DNA from: Chloroflexota bacterium
GTDB lineage: Bacteria > Chloroflexota > Dehalococcoidia > Lucifugimonadales > Lucifugimonadaceae
DNA: 64,000 nt
Reading direction: 5' to 3'
Assembly: GCA_018650845.1 (NCBI GenBank)
Contig: JABIFF010000012.1
Coordinates: 62,001-126,000, forward strand
Position numbers and translations under genes: made by a program. The notes beneath the pieces are model-generated. The model searched no databases and was not told the origin of the DNA. It saw only the letters and a list, made by a program, of their open reading frames with translations. Below, piece after piece: positions 1 through 8,600 of this stretch (its first letter is position 1; each line of letters begins with the position of its first letter).

Positions 1-890
1 CTGGTGCCGTTGCTTGTCGACGAACTCGTTCCACCAACGCGTCGGCGGGTTGGAGTGCGGCGAATCTTAGAATCGCTAGCGGAATCGTTCGCTGCATCAT
101 CCTGCTCAGGAGCTGCTGTTGCGCTAGATGACTTACGAACTGCTGGCTTGCGAGTTCGAGTAGTCGCAGTGCGTCGAGTCTTTGTTCCAGCTGCCGATGT
201 TGCAGTCTTACGAGTGCTCGATCGACGTGAAGTAGCTGCCTTAGTAGCGGCTTTGTCTTCACCATTAGGCGAAGCAGCTTCGTCGGAAACTTCGGGTCGT
301 GAAGAAGCGGCAGATCGTGATCGTGCCTGAGCACGAGTCATCCACAGGCCAGTAAAGAATGTCTTGTTGAACTTCTGCACAACGTCGGCAACTCGAGCCG
401 ATTCAGCAGAAAGGTTCATGTCGAACGCTGCCACTTCAATGTGCTTACCAACGTCCTTCGCAGCCTGCAATGCAGGGTAGAAGTCAGCGTCACCACTCAC
501 GACGATAGCCGTGTCGTAGTGATTGTTGTAAGCGTTTGTAACAACGTCGGTCGCCAACATTACGTCGACGCCCTTCTCAACCATGATGTCGCCACGCTGT
601 TTCCAAATTCCGAGTCGAACTTCTACGTAAGGAGTGTCGTATAGGGAATCGAGGAATTTTGACTGTTCGACACCCACGTTCGGGTTCGTGTCAGATTCTT
701 GGCGAATGTTGTAGTAGTAAATACGTTGCAGTTGTCGACCGTTTGCCAGTTTTTGGGCGAACTTGTCGAACTGCAAGTCGTGCCTGCCACACTGCTGCGA
801 GAGCACGTGATACAGGTTGCTTCCGTCGATAAATACCATTACGCGATCTGTCTCGCGTTGGGTCGACACTTTAGAAGACTTCGAAGGCAT
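1..890 (-). CDS. NYN-domain (LabA/DUF88-like) nuclease-family protein with basic C-terminal tail, partial
   Basis: An open frame runs leftward from ATG at 890 off the window edge, giving 296 residues with no stop. Residues about 17-165 show the NYN/PIN-like pattern: VFIDGSNLY, then KGVDVMLATD, then SGDADFYP. These are the acidic residues expected to bind metal in this family of putative RNA or DNA nucleases. After about residue 175 the protein becomes low-complexity: Ser, Ala, Thr and Arg/Lys rich with TRK, RRT and TRTRKP repeats, like a histone-H1-type nucleic-acid-binding tail. The start is supported by AGGTGG about 8 bases upstream on the minus strand. The substrate is unknown. NYN family assignment is firm; the role of the tail is inference. 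The true C-terminus lies outside the window. Confidence 0.85.
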   Translation of the reverse strand, partial: MPSKSSKVSTQRETDRVMVFIDGSNLYHVLSQQCGRHDLQFDKFAQKLANGRQLQRIYYYNIRQESDTNPNVGVEQSKFLDSLYDTPYVEVRLGIWKQRGDIMVEKGVDVMLATDVVTNAYNNHYDTAIVVSGDADFYPALQAAKDVGKHIEVAAFDMNLSAESARVADVVQKFNKTFFTGLWMTRAQARSRSAASSRPEVSDEAASPNGEDKAATKAATSRRSSTRKTATSAAGTKTRRTATTRTRKPAVRKSSSATAAPEQDDAANDSASDSKIRRTPTRRRVGGTSSSTSNGT

Positions 891-1245
891 CTCAGCCACC
901 ACCTAATAAGTCATCGCCAGTCGCGCGGCTCTTCGGCTCGCACAGTCGGCGGCTATTTTTTCACAGGTGAGTCAAGATGGGCGGAGGCGGGAGAATAATT
1001 CAAATAGTTGCGATCGCCCGTTTAGACTTCACTCTTTTATTCTAACTCCAATTTTTAGCAAACTACCGTGTAAACCATCCAAATTCGACTGGCGGTTACG
1101 CCAACATCAGTTCGGCACCGTAATATCGTTATCCCGCTTGACTCTCGGGCGCATCGGAAACATTATTGCGATTGCGGAAATAATACTTCGCACAACATCA
1201 GCCTCAGCGGCTACCTAATCTGTACAAGGACCTCAGTTAACCACC
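891..1245. other. intergenic region between divergent genes
   Basis: About 355 bases separate the NYN gene (leftward) from the propeller gene (rightward). Apart from the promoter-like element at 1138-1166 and an AAGGA ribosome-binding site around 1226-1230, I see no RNA gene, repeat or convincing small ORF here. Confidence 0.5.
1138..1166 (+). promoter_or_regulatory. sigma70-type promoter candidate
   Basis: TTGACT at 1138-1143, a 17-base spacer and CATTAT at 1161-1166 match the housekeeping sigma consensus well. It lies about 80 bases upstream of the gene starting at 1246 and would drive that gene and the amidohydrolase behind it. Pattern match only. Confidence 0.45.
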
Positions 1246-1938
1246 ATGAAAACCGTCAAACAAATCGAAACGCCATGTGAGATGCCGAACGGTCTGCAAT
1301 GGACTGACGAGGGTCTTTTTGTGATGGACCAGAAGACCGACAACGTTTATGTAGTCGACGAAACTGGCAAGGTTCTACGGACTATTCCGACCCCGACAGC
1401 GAATGGTTCAGGCATCACAGTTGGTGGCGGTTTTCTTTGGACAGCGTCGAACGGTAATTCGGTTTCTAGACCTTCGCGTTCAACCGATACAGGCCTTGGC
1501 TACATCTACAAGCTAGATATCCAAACTGGTGAAGCAATCGATCGATTCCGCACTCCAGACGGCGGGGGAATTCATGGGATCGAATGGGATGATGGCAAAA
1601 TTTGGGTTACCGCCTTCCAGCCAACAGCTATCTACCTTATGGATACTGCCGACAACTACAAGATCGTCCATTCCTTCGAAGTTCCGACACCTCGACTCCA
1701 CGGATTAGCTCGTGTTGACGATGGTCTGTGGTGTGCCCACACAACCGACAATGTGATCATCAAGTACGACGTCGATTCAGGTGCTGAGCTCGACCGAATC
1801 ACCCTCGATGAAGGCGATGCGTTCGTTCACGGCATGTCGATAAAAGACGGCGATCTCTGGTACGGCGATGCGAACTTTGCCGGCAAGCACAACACTGCAA
1901 TCGTTGGTAAGCCTGAAATCGGCATCATCAAGCGATAG
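1246..1938 (+). CDS. beta-propeller (SMP-30/gluconolactonase-like) protein
   Basis: A 230-residue protein without signal peptide or membrane segment. It is built from repeated blade-like strands with the pattern GLxWxxxxLWxxDxxxxxxYxxD: MPNGLQWTDEGLFVMD near residue 14, GGGFLWTAS near 62, GIEWDDGKIWVTA near 107, GLARVDDGLWCAH near 154 and GDLWYGDAN near 207. This is typical of SMP-30, strictosidine-synthase-like or YVTN propellers, some of which are sugar-lactone hydrolases. At 230 residues it is short for a six-bladed enzyme. It sits 25 bases before a COG3618-type amidohydrolase, so a joint role in lactone or sugar-acid turnover is plausible but inferred. RBS AAGGA precedes the ATG. Confidence 0.65.
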   Translation: MKTVKQIETPCEMPNGLQWTDEGLFVMDQKTDNVYVVDETGKVLRTIPTPTANGSGITVGGGFLWTASNGNSVSRPSRSTDTGLGYIYKLDIQTGEAIDRFRTPDGGGIHGIEWDDGKIWVTAFQPTAIYLMDTADNYKIVHSFEVPTPRLHGLARVDDGLWCAHTTDNVIIKYDVDSGAELDRITLDEGDAFVHGMSIKDGDLWYGDANFAGKHNTAIVGKPEIGIIKR

Positions 1939-1963
1939 ATAATCAAAGCCAAAGGATTTCAAC

Positions 1964-2806
1964 TTGAACACAATTCCAGTTGTAGATAGCCATCATCATT
2001 TTTGGGAGATCGACAAGTTCGATTACTCATGGATGCCTGATGGCAGCCCTTTGGCGACCGACTACGGCCCTGCCGATCTTGCGCCGCTAATCAAAGCTGC
2101 AGGAATTGACTACACCGTTGTAGTGCAAGCGGTATCGTCACCTGACGAGGCGCGCTGGCTGCTGGAGCTCGCCGATCAAAACGACTTCATTGCTGGAATC
2201 GTGGGGTGGGTAGATCTCACCGATCCCGAAGTCGGTTACACACTGGATGAGCTACAACGCAGCAAATACTTCAAGGGCGTTCGGCACATTTGGGAAGGTG
2301 AGAACGACCCGGGTTGGATAGTTAATTCGGGTGCGATTAACGGATTGCACGAACTGGTTAGGCGAAATCTAACTTTCGATTTCCTTGCTAAGCCACCCAA
2401 CCTGCCGTTCATTCCGATAGTCATGGACCAAGTTCCCGATCTAAGGGCGGTAGTCGATCACATCGCTAAGCCACTAATCGCCGATCACCTTGTTGAACCG
2501 TGGCTTTCCGATATGCGAAAAGTAGCCAGTATCAACGGCATACATTGCAAAATTTCAGGGATGATCACTGAAGCAGATCAGCAAAATTGGACAGCCGACG
2601 ATCTACGTCCGTACGTTCACCATGTTCTCGGAATGTACGGAACTGACCGATTGATGTTTGGAACCGATTGGCCGGTGTGCACGTTGGCTGGCGAGTATCA
2701 AACTGTTGCTGATACGGCTCGCGGAATTCTCGATTCATTATCTCCGGACGCCAAGTCTGACGTTTTCGGCGGCACCGCAGCACGGTTCTACCGCTTAGAC
2801 GTTTAA
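1964..2806 (+). CDS. amidohydrolase family 2 (COG3618, lactonase-like)
   Basis: A 280-residue TIM-barrel metal-dependent hydrolase. The N-terminal VVDSHHHFW motif carries the His-x-His metal ligands; VDHIAKP near residue 164 and LMFGTDWPVC near residue 229 carry the His and Asp typical of amidohydrolase_2 proteins. COG3618 members include L-fuconolactonase, L-rhamnonolactonase and 2-pyrone-4,6-dicarboxylate lactonase, so a lactone substrate is likely, but which one cannot be told. Translation begins at TTG 1964, with AAAGGA at 1951-1956. It is the second gene of a pair with the propeller protein and is followed by a terminator. Confidence 0.8.
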   Translation: MNTIPVVDSHHHFWEIDKFDYSWMPDGSPLATDYGPADLAPLIKAAGIDYTVVVQAVSSPDEARWLLELADQNDFIAGIVGWVDLTDPEVGYTLDELQRSKYFKGVRHIWEGENDPGWIVNSGAINGLHELVRRNLTFDFLAKPPNLPFIPIVMDQVPDLRAVVDHIAKPLIADHLVEPWLSDMRKVASINGIHCKISGMITEADQQNWTADDLRPYVHHVLGMYGTDRLMFGTDWPVCTLAGEYQTVADTARGILDSLSPDAKSDVFGGTAARFYRLDV

Positions 2807-2826
2807 CCAACAATCGATCGAGCACA

Positions 2827-2866
2827 GGGTGAATCGAGGTCAGATCGGCTTCAGTTCACCCTTTTT
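2827..2866 (+). terminator. rho-independent terminator candidate
   Basis: GGGTGAA at 2827-2833 pairs with TTCACCC at 2855-2861, followed directly by TTTTTCTTTT. The loop is about 21 bases and can fold further. It closes the propeller/amidohydrolase pair. Confidence 0.6.
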
Positions 2867-3054
2867 CTTTTAACCCCGTGAAATTGGTGCTGTTGGCTCA
2901 AGTGATGCCATTAGGTAGTTCCCGCAGTGCCATTGTTCATTCCTCCGATGTTTACTGGCATCGGATACGTGACTATTGAAGGGATTAACAGAATCGTGCG
3001 GTCGCATGGGCGATCGCTACAACTACGAGATATGAATATGGAGTACCTTCAATC

Positions 3055-3552
3055 ATGTCTGAGAACACCGGTGTAGCCGGAGAGCGTCAGCTAGTCGTAT
3101 TCGACCTCAATGAAGAGGCATACGGCGTAGATATCAGCGCTGTCCGTGAAATCATCCGCATGCAGGAAATAACCCGTGTGCCACGAGCCCCCGAATTTAT
3201 CGAGGGTGTCATTAACCTCCGAGGTAAAGTGATTCCAGTGGTCGACCTTCGATCACGATTCTCTATGCCAGGAACCGAACGCACAGACGAGCACCGAATC
3301 GTTGTTGTTGACGTTGAGGGCGCAGACATTGGAATGGTTGTGGACGCGGTGACAGAAGTCAGCCGAATCCCATCCAGCTCAATCGAGCCACCTTCTTCGG
3401 TTATTACAACCAACGACTCTGAGTACCTGACAGGAATCGTCAAGACCGATGAGAAACTCATCATTCTTCTCGACATTGCCAAGGTAATCAGTGACACAGA
3501 GCAAGCTGAACTGGCAACAGTTCAGACGTCGCCTGATTCGATCGCAGCTTAA
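3055..3552 (+). CDS. cheW: chemotaxis coupling protein CheW
   Basis: A 165-residue single CheW domain: QLVVFDLNEEAYGVDISAVREI at the N-terminus, then RVPRAPEFIEGVINLRGKVIPVVDLR at about residues 42-67, the best conserved CheW core, and LIILLDIAKV near the C-terminus. CheW links chemoreceptors to the CheA kinase in membrane-attached signalling arrays. GGAG at 3040-3043 precedes the ATG. It is a single-gene unit, closed by a strong terminator, and lies just upstream of the large receptor gene at 3917. No cheA, cheY-cheB or cheR is present in the window, so the kinase must be encoded elsewhere or the pair acts in another signalling array. Confidence 0.93.
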   Translation: MSENTGVAGERQLVVFDLNEEAYGVDISAVREIIRMQEITRVPRAPEFIEGVINLRGKVIPVVDLRSRFSMPGTERTDEHRIVVVDVEGADIGMVVDAVTEVSRIPSSSIEPPSSVITTNDSEYLTGIVKTDEKLIILLDIAKVISDTEQAELATVQTSPDSIAA

Positions 3553-3573
3553 TTACCTAAGCAATTACGAATC

Positions 3574-3612
3574 AAAAAAAAGCGCCGGGTCGAAAGACTC
3601 GGCGCTTTTTTC
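3574..3612 (+). terminator. rho-independent terminator after cheW
   Basis: An A-run, then AGCGCCGGGTC (3581-3591), a GAAA tetraloop and GACTCGGCGCT (3596-3606), followed by TTTTTT. The stem has 11 pairs with one G-U. Nearly the same stem follows the receptor gene at 6748-6779. Confidence 0.9.
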
Positions 3613-3916
3613 TTTAACTTTGCTCGAAACACGGGTTCAGATATTCGAGCGATTTTCCACGTTATTCATCGATATCAATAGACCGTGAACTCTTTACATA
3701 CTTTTTTGCATGTTTTGAGTTTTATATGCGAAACCGCCTACAACATATCAACAAGTAAATGAATCATTTTGACAGGGGGAGTTTCTCGTTAAAACCGTAT
3801 GTGTCGCGAATAGCTGTAGTTCATATTTATTACATAGCTATCGAACTTTTGACTACGTGCAAACGAATGTCCGAACAAGAAACGCTACAACTACATCTCA
3901 TTAGAGGGGCTAATAA
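3613..3916. other. leader/intergenic region before the receptor gene
   Basis: About 300 AT-richer bases between the cheW terminator and the receptor gene. It presumably contains the receptor's promoter. I see AT-rich stretches near 3820-3845 but no convincing spaced -35/-10 pair, RNA gene or repeat. The RBS AGAGGGG lies at about 3903-3909. Confidence 0.4.
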
Positions 3917-6721
3917 ATGAGTTTGAACTTTATTACTGGTTCGATTCAGGCAAAACTGATTGCAGTCTTGCTGATTATGTTCGGCATTCTTGCTGCAACA
4001 ATCGGACTAAACTTCCAAACCTTCGGAACACTAGACGGCAGCACGCCTATGGTGAACCAGGCAGGTGCACAGCGAATGCGCGCTTACAAAGCTGCAACGC
4101 TTGCAAACGACTACAACCGAGCCGACGCCGCAGGGCGTGAGGAAATCGGTCCAGCACTTACTGGCGTAATAACCCAGTTTGAAGAAGTCCAAGCCGGACT
4201 CGCTTCAGGTGCAGAAAAATACAACCTCAACGGAACACAAAGCGACGAAGTGGTTGCACAGCTAGCAGTTGTTGACGAAAGCTGGACCACATACAGCGAT
4301 CAGCTCGACATTGTTCTTGCTTCCGACACTGTTTCTACAGTGGCTGTTGGTGAAGTAAACACAACAGTTCCAGCACTGTTCTCGAAGGCAGCCGACGTTG
4401 TAGGTGTGATGAACACATCACAGATCAGCGCGGTAAACCTTGACCAGGCGGGTGCACAGCGAATGCGAGCTTTCAAGCTTGGATTCCTGACCAACGCATG
4501 GGTCGACACGCCGAGTGAACGAACTGAACTTGGTGCAGACATCCGAAGCACTCTAAGTGACTTCGCAGCAGTGCAGGCCGGACTCCGTGATGGTGATTCC
4601 GATCGTAACCTCTCAGCTACAACTGATGCTGAAGTTCTAGATCTGCTGACATCGGTCGACACAACTTACGCAGAAATGGCAGTAGAGATTAACCACATCA
4701 TCGATGGTCATGACATGGACGGCTCGGCACTGAAAAGCGTCGACCACCTTGCGCCTGCAGTATTCAGTGCATCTGCAGCGGTCGTAAACTCGCTAAACAC
4801 TAACCAGGTATCGATCACAGATCTTGATGCCGCTGGTGGACAGCGAATGCGCGCTTACCGAACTGCATACCTTGCAAACAACTTCCTAGCAGCCGCAACC
4901 GAAGATGACCGAAAAGCCATCTGGGCTGAAATCGAAGTTCAGGCAGACGCCTTCGAAGCAATTCAGGCAGGCCTAGCTTCCGGTGACGCAACACGCGGAC
5001 TTAAGGGAACATCGAGTCCTGCAGTTCTTGCTGCACTCGAAGTTACCAACACCGCTTGGGACGAATACCGATCGCAGCTAAACCTAGTGTCTAGCTACGA
5101 CCCTGGTGCAGCCGATGCACTTGGTGTAATCCAGACTTCTGTTGGTCCTCTGTTCACAGACGCCAACGTGGCAACAAGCCTTGTTGCTGAAGAATCACAG
5201 CAGGTAGTGGGCTCGCTCAAGGTTCTTGAGCTTGTACTTCTTGCAATAGGTGCAGTTGTGCTTGGTGCGATCGTTATCTTCATTCGAAAGACAATCGTCA
5301 ACAAGCTACGTGATGTTACAAACATCGCAAACATCGTAAGCAGCGAAGCGCTACCTACAATGACCGAGCGATTGAAGTCAGTCGCAGCCGGTGATCTAAC
5401 CCAGCAGTACGCAGTTGCTCTTGAGCCTGTAAAGGTTTCGAGCTCTGACGAAGTTGGACAGATCGGTGTTGCATTCAATGACATTATCGGTCGATTGAAC
5501 GATTCTGCAGATTCCTACAACTCGATGGTCGACAACATGTCGGTTCTTATCGATGGTGTACGTGAGACTGCTGACTCTGTAAACGAAGCAGCGACAGAGA
5601 TGTCGGATGCTGCTGAACAAGCTGGTGAAGCCACTCAGGGCATCGCATCAACCTCACAGCAGGTTGCTAGCGGAGCACAAGAGCAGGCAACTGGAATTCA
5701 GCAGTCTGTAGAGCTCATCAACGAACTCAACACTGGTCTCGAGAAGATCAATGCTGGTTCTACCGAGCAGACTGCATCTGTTGGACAGGCTAAGACCATT
5801 GTTGGTGATGTAGCAGCAGCTACTGAAACAGTGTCTACTAATGCAGCAGACGCTACCACTGGTTCACAGGCTGCTAACGAAGCTGCTGACAACGGTCTCT
5901 CGATCGTTCGCCAGACAGTTGATGGCATGGAGCGAATCTCCGGCGCAGTCAACTCAGTTAGCGAACAGGTCTCAGGACTGGGTGAACAGTCGGCTGAAAT
6001 TGGCAAGATCGTCGCAGTTATTGACGACATTGCAGCACAGACCAACCTACTTGCGCTCAACGCAGCCATTGAGGCAGCTCGAGCGGGAGAACAGGGACGT
6101 GGATTCGCTGTTGTTGCTGATGAAGTTCGACAGCTTGCTGAACGTGTAACTGGTGCAACCAGTGAAATTGCAGGATTGATCGAAGGCGTTCAAAAGGGCG
6201 TTGAAGAATCAATCAAGGCAACTGAAGCTGGTGCTGAAGAAGTTGAACAGGGATCTGAGCTGGCCAAACAGGCTGGTGAAGCTCTTGAGACAATCATCGA
6301 CTCGGTTGGGGCTGTTTCAGACCAGATCGAAGCGATGGCTAATTCAGCTCAGGACGTAAAGCGATCAAGCGATCAGATGGTTTCGACTGTCGAGTCGGTT
6401 GAAGACGTTGCTAACCGTAACGCCACTAGCGCTGAAGAAATGGGCGAGAGCTCGAACAAGGTTCGAACAGCAATGGATAGCGTTGCTGCGACAACTGAGG
6501 AAAGCTCGGCATCGGCTGAAGAAGCATCGGCAAGCACAGAAGAACTCAGTGCGCAGGTTGAAGAAGTTGTTGCATCGTCAACAATGCTCAAAGACCTTGC
6601 AGTATCACTGAAGGATTCAGTAGCTGTCTTCACTACTTCAGGCAAAACTGCCACAGTAGAACCTACCTCCGACGATTCAGTCGAAGAGCAGGATGACGCT
6701 CAGTACGACATCGCTGCGTAA
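3917..6721 (+). CDS. methyl-accepting chemotaxis protein with three PilJ-like sensor repeats
   Basis: A 934-residue transmembrane chemoreceptor. The first membrane helix is at about residues 13-31 and the second at about 434-457, leaving a large extracytoplasmic region of some 400 residues. That region holds three copies of a PilJ/type-IV-pili-MCP N-terminal motif, [11 protein letters not shown] near 48, [11 protein letters not shown] near 176 and [11 protein letters not shown] near 305, about 128 residues apart. A HAMP segment follows (about 460-530), then a long coiled-coil signalling domain with the conserved hairpin tip, including [20 protein letters not shown] near 705 and [14 protein letters not shown]. 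It should signal through CheW to a CheA kinase. RBS AGAGGGG precedes ATG. Ligand unknown; PilJ-like domains are linked to pili, surface or nitrate-type sensing in other families. Confidence 0.93.
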   Translation: MSLNFITGSIQAKLIAVLLIMFGILAATIGLNFQTFGTLDGSTPMVNQAGAQRMRAYKAATLANDYNRADAAGREEIGPALTGVITQFEEVQAGLASGAEKYNLNGTQSDEVVAQLAVVDESWTTYSDQLDIVLASDTVSTVAVGEVNTTVPALFSKAADVVGVMNTSQISAVNLDQAGAQRMRAFKLGFLTNAWVDTPSERTELGADIRSTLSDFAAVQAGLRDGDSDRNLSATTDAEVLDLLTSVDTTYAEMAVEINHIIDGHDMDGSALKSVDHLAPAVFSASAAVVNSLNTNQVSITDLDAAGGQRMRAYRTAYLANNFLAAATEDDRKAIWAEIEVQADAFEAIQAGLASGDATRGLKGTSSPAVLAALEVTNTAWDEYRSQLNLVSSYDPGAADALGVIQTSVGPLFTDANVATSLVAEESQQVVGSLKVLELVLLAIGAVVLGAIVIFIRKTIVNKLRDVTNIANIVSSEALPTMTERLKSVAAGDLTQQYAVALEPVKVSSSDEVGQIGVAFNDIIGRLNDSADSYNSMVDNMSVLIDGVRETADSVNEAATEMSDAAEQAGEATQGIASTSQQVASGAQEQATGIQQSVELINELNTGLEKINAGSTEQTASVGQAKTIVGDVAAATETVSTNAADATTGSQAANEAADNGLSIVRQTVDGMERISGAVNSVSEQVSGLGEQSAEIGKIVAVIDDIAAQTNLLALNAAIEAARAGEQGRGFAVVADEVRQLAERVTGATSEIAGLIEGVQKGVEESIKATEAGAEEVEQGSELAKQAGEALETIIDSVGAVSDQIEAMANSAQDVKRSSDQMVSTVESVEDVANRNATSAEEMGESSNKVRTAMDSVAATTEESSASAEEASASTEELSAQVEEVVASSTMLKDLAVSLKDSVAVFTTSGKTATVEPTSDDSVEEQDDAQYDIAA

Positions 6722-6747
6722 TAACAGCGGTTTCTGAAAAAACAAAG

Positions 6748-6779
6748 AGAAGCGCCGGGTCGTATGACCCGGCGCTTCT
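6748..6779. terminator. bidirectional terminator between convergent genes
   Basis: A perfect 14-base stem: AGAAGCGCCGGGTC (6748-6761), loop GTAT and GACCCGGCGCTTCT (6766-6779), flanked by AT-rich sequence on both sides. It lies between the receptor gene and the leftward ABM gene, so it can serve both. The stem core is the same as in the terminator after cheW. Confidence 0.75.
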
Positions 6780-6815
6780 TATTTAACTCAATATTTCTAA
6801 CGAGCCGAACTGGGT

Positions 6816-7511
6816 TTACCAGGTAGGCTTGCCCGAGCTCCATGCCCAGTTGTCGGGCGGCCATACGTTTCGGCCAACACGAGCACCGCCATCGCGGCTG
6901 GTGTCGTACATGTCCTTCACATCCTCAACCCACTGCTTAATGTGAGGAGTGCCCTTGTGGTACTCGAAAGCATCAGGGTTAGCGTAAACCTCGTACAGGT
7001 AAAGCTCAGTTGGGTCGTTTACGTTCTGGTAAACGTCGAATCGCAAGCAGCCCTGTTCTTCATGTGTTGAACCTACTCCATCTTTCGAAACAGATTCGAT
7101 GAAGGCATCTAGGTGCTCTTCCTTCACGAATTTTGGTGCGTGAATTACGTGCAGACTTGATGCGAAGTACGGGTCGTCAACAATGTGTGCCCGGTAAGAA
7201 TCCCAGTTGCCGTCGCCACGAGGGAATACTGGCTTACAGAACGAAACTCCAACTTCACCGTCGAACATATCGCCGACAGCTTCCTGCCACACCTTGAAGT
7301 GAGGCATTTCGCCGTGTGCAGCGAATGCAGCTTCGTCGTTGTAAACCTCAGTGAACGCGAACGATGTTGGGTCGTCAGCGGCCTGAACAATGTCGAATCG
7401 GCGGCAACCAGGCTCGTTCAATACTGAACCCTTAGCATCGCCGATCGATGCTTTAATAAAATCTTCTACTCGGTCTGCTTTGACCTTAAGTCGCACCATC
7501 AGGATGTACAT
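6816..7511 (-). CDS. two-domain ABM (antibiotic biosynthesis monooxygenase-like) protein
   Basis: A 231-residue protein made of two tandem ABM ferredoxin-like domains. The first has MYILMVRLKVKADRVEDF and EPGCRRFDIVQAADDP with FTEVYNDEAAFAAH; the second repeats SLHVIHAPKFVKEEHLDAF, EQGCLRFDVYQNVNDP and LYEVYANPDAFEYHKGTPH. Single-domain relatives include quinol monooxygenases and AI-2-processing LsrG; they act as dimers, so the duplication would give a dimer in one chain. ATG at 7511 is chosen because TTGGAG lies 5 bases upstream; a GTG one codon earlier is too close. No signal peptide. Substrate unknown; isomerase or stress roles are as likely as true oxygenation. It is a single gene, convergent with the receptor. 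Confidence 0.8.
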   Translation of the reverse strand: MYILMVRLKVKADRVEDFIKASIGDAKGSVLNEPGCRRFDIVQAADDPTSFAFTEVYNDEAAFAAHGEMPHFKVWQEAVGDMFDGEVGVSFCKPVFPRGDGNWDSYRAHIVDDPYFASSLHVIHAPKFVKEEHLDAFIESVSKDGVGSTHEEQGCLRFDVYQNVNDPTELYLYEVYANPDAFEYHKGTPHIKQWVEDVKDMYDTSRDGGARVGRNVWPPDNWAWSSGKPTW

Positions 7512-7652
7512 CACAACTCCAAATTAACAGCCGGCTGCGGAATCGAGTCCCTGCAAGACGGCTTACTTCATATGCTGGCGGGCGGAGTATACGCTTGGTG
7601 AGCTTCGAGGTGTACTTATTCGGGGCTCGAACAATCATCGACAGGGTTAGTT

Positions 7653-8558
7653 TTGCCGGTATCGCCTTCACATATTCGCCAGAGTATCGAAACTCTAAGT
7701 GCCACGCCTCGTAATTCACACGAGAACCCTGAGCAGCACTTGGAAGCGGCTAACTGGATAGCTAACGAATTCGAAAAGCTAGGACTAGCGGTTGTTCGAC
7801 AGGAATTCGAAATTCCGAATCAGTCACCGCCGCGTACAGGATCGAACATAGTCGCATCGCTAAATTCATCATCGAACGCCCCATCGGTGTTGATTGGTGC
7901 GCACTACGACACCGTTCCCGGTTCTCCGGGAGCCGATGACAACGCCAGTGGCGTGGCCGCCATGATCGAATGCGCTAGAGTGCTTGTCGAAGCGAATAGC
8001 AGCCGCACCGTGATCTTCGCTGCGTTCGACGCAGAAGAAATGCAGCCACCTGTTGAAGGGCTTCATGGTTCGACGGCGTTCGTGGCGGGGCTGAGTTCAA
8101 ATAATCGGCCTTCGGCTGCGATAATTCTCGAATCAATCGGCTTTAGCTCAACAACCCTGAAACAGACATTGCCGGGATCGTTCAGAGTGTTATTCAGGCG
8201 TGCATACAAGGCTCTAAAGCGACAAAAATTCGCAGCCAACTCGCTGTTAATTCTCTCGAAAAGAGATAGCCGGCAGATATCGAGAACGCTTGAACACACC
8301 GCGGCTCAGCCGGCTATCGCACTCCCAATACTTCCGCTAGAAGTGCCCTGGTGGATGCCGCTTGTACGCAATCTCAGACGCAGCGATCACGCGCCGTTCT
8401 GGAAGGCCGGAATCCCCGCAGTAATGATCAGTGACACCGCTAATTTCAGAAACCCGCACTACCACCGATCGAGTGATACTGCCGACACGATAGACATCGA
8501 GCTTGTTGCACAAGCAACACGCACGATTGTCACCGCTATCGACAGTCGCGAAATTTAA
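7653..8558 (+). CDS. M28-family zinc metallopeptidase
   Basis: A 301-residue M28 (aminopeptidase Y/glutaminyl-cyclase-like) enzyme. Zinc and catalytic motifs are all present: GAHYDTVPGSPGADDNASG around residues 82-100 (His and bridging Asp), FAAFDAEE near 118 (catalytic Glu and ligand), LESIGF, and HYHRSSDT near the C-terminus (last His). RSDHAPFWKAGIPAVMISD is also typical of the fold. No signal peptide is visible, so a cytoplasmic peptide or amide hydrolase is suggested. TTG at 7653 is used as start, with ACAGGG a few bases upstream; this start is uncertain. The gene converges on the membrane protein at 8583. Confidence 0.85.
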   Translation: MPVSPSHIRQSIETLSATPRNSHENPEQHLEAANWIANEFEKLGLAVVRQEFEIPNQSPPRTGSNIVASLNSSSNAPSVLIGAHYDTVPGSPGADDNASGVAAMIECARVLVEANSSRTVIFAAFDAEEMQPPVEGLHGSTAFVAGLSSNNRPSAAIILESIGFSSTTLKQTLPGSFRVLFRRAYKALKRQKFAANSLLILSKRDSRQISRTLEHTAAQPAIALPILPLEVPWWMPLVRNLRRSDHAPFWKAGIPAVMISDTANFRNPHYHRSSDTADTIDIELVAQATRTIVTAIDSREI

Positions 8559-8575
8559 TTCGCCGAAAATTCCTA

Positions 8576-8600
8576 AGCGAAGCTAAGTTTTGGCTTCGCT
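8576..8600. terminator. hairpin between convergent genes
   Basis: AGCGAAGC (8576-8583) pairs with GCTTCGCT (8593-8600) around a T-containing loop. It overlaps the last codons of the leftward gene and could end transcription from both sides. No long T-tract follows, so this is tentative. Confidence 0.4.
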
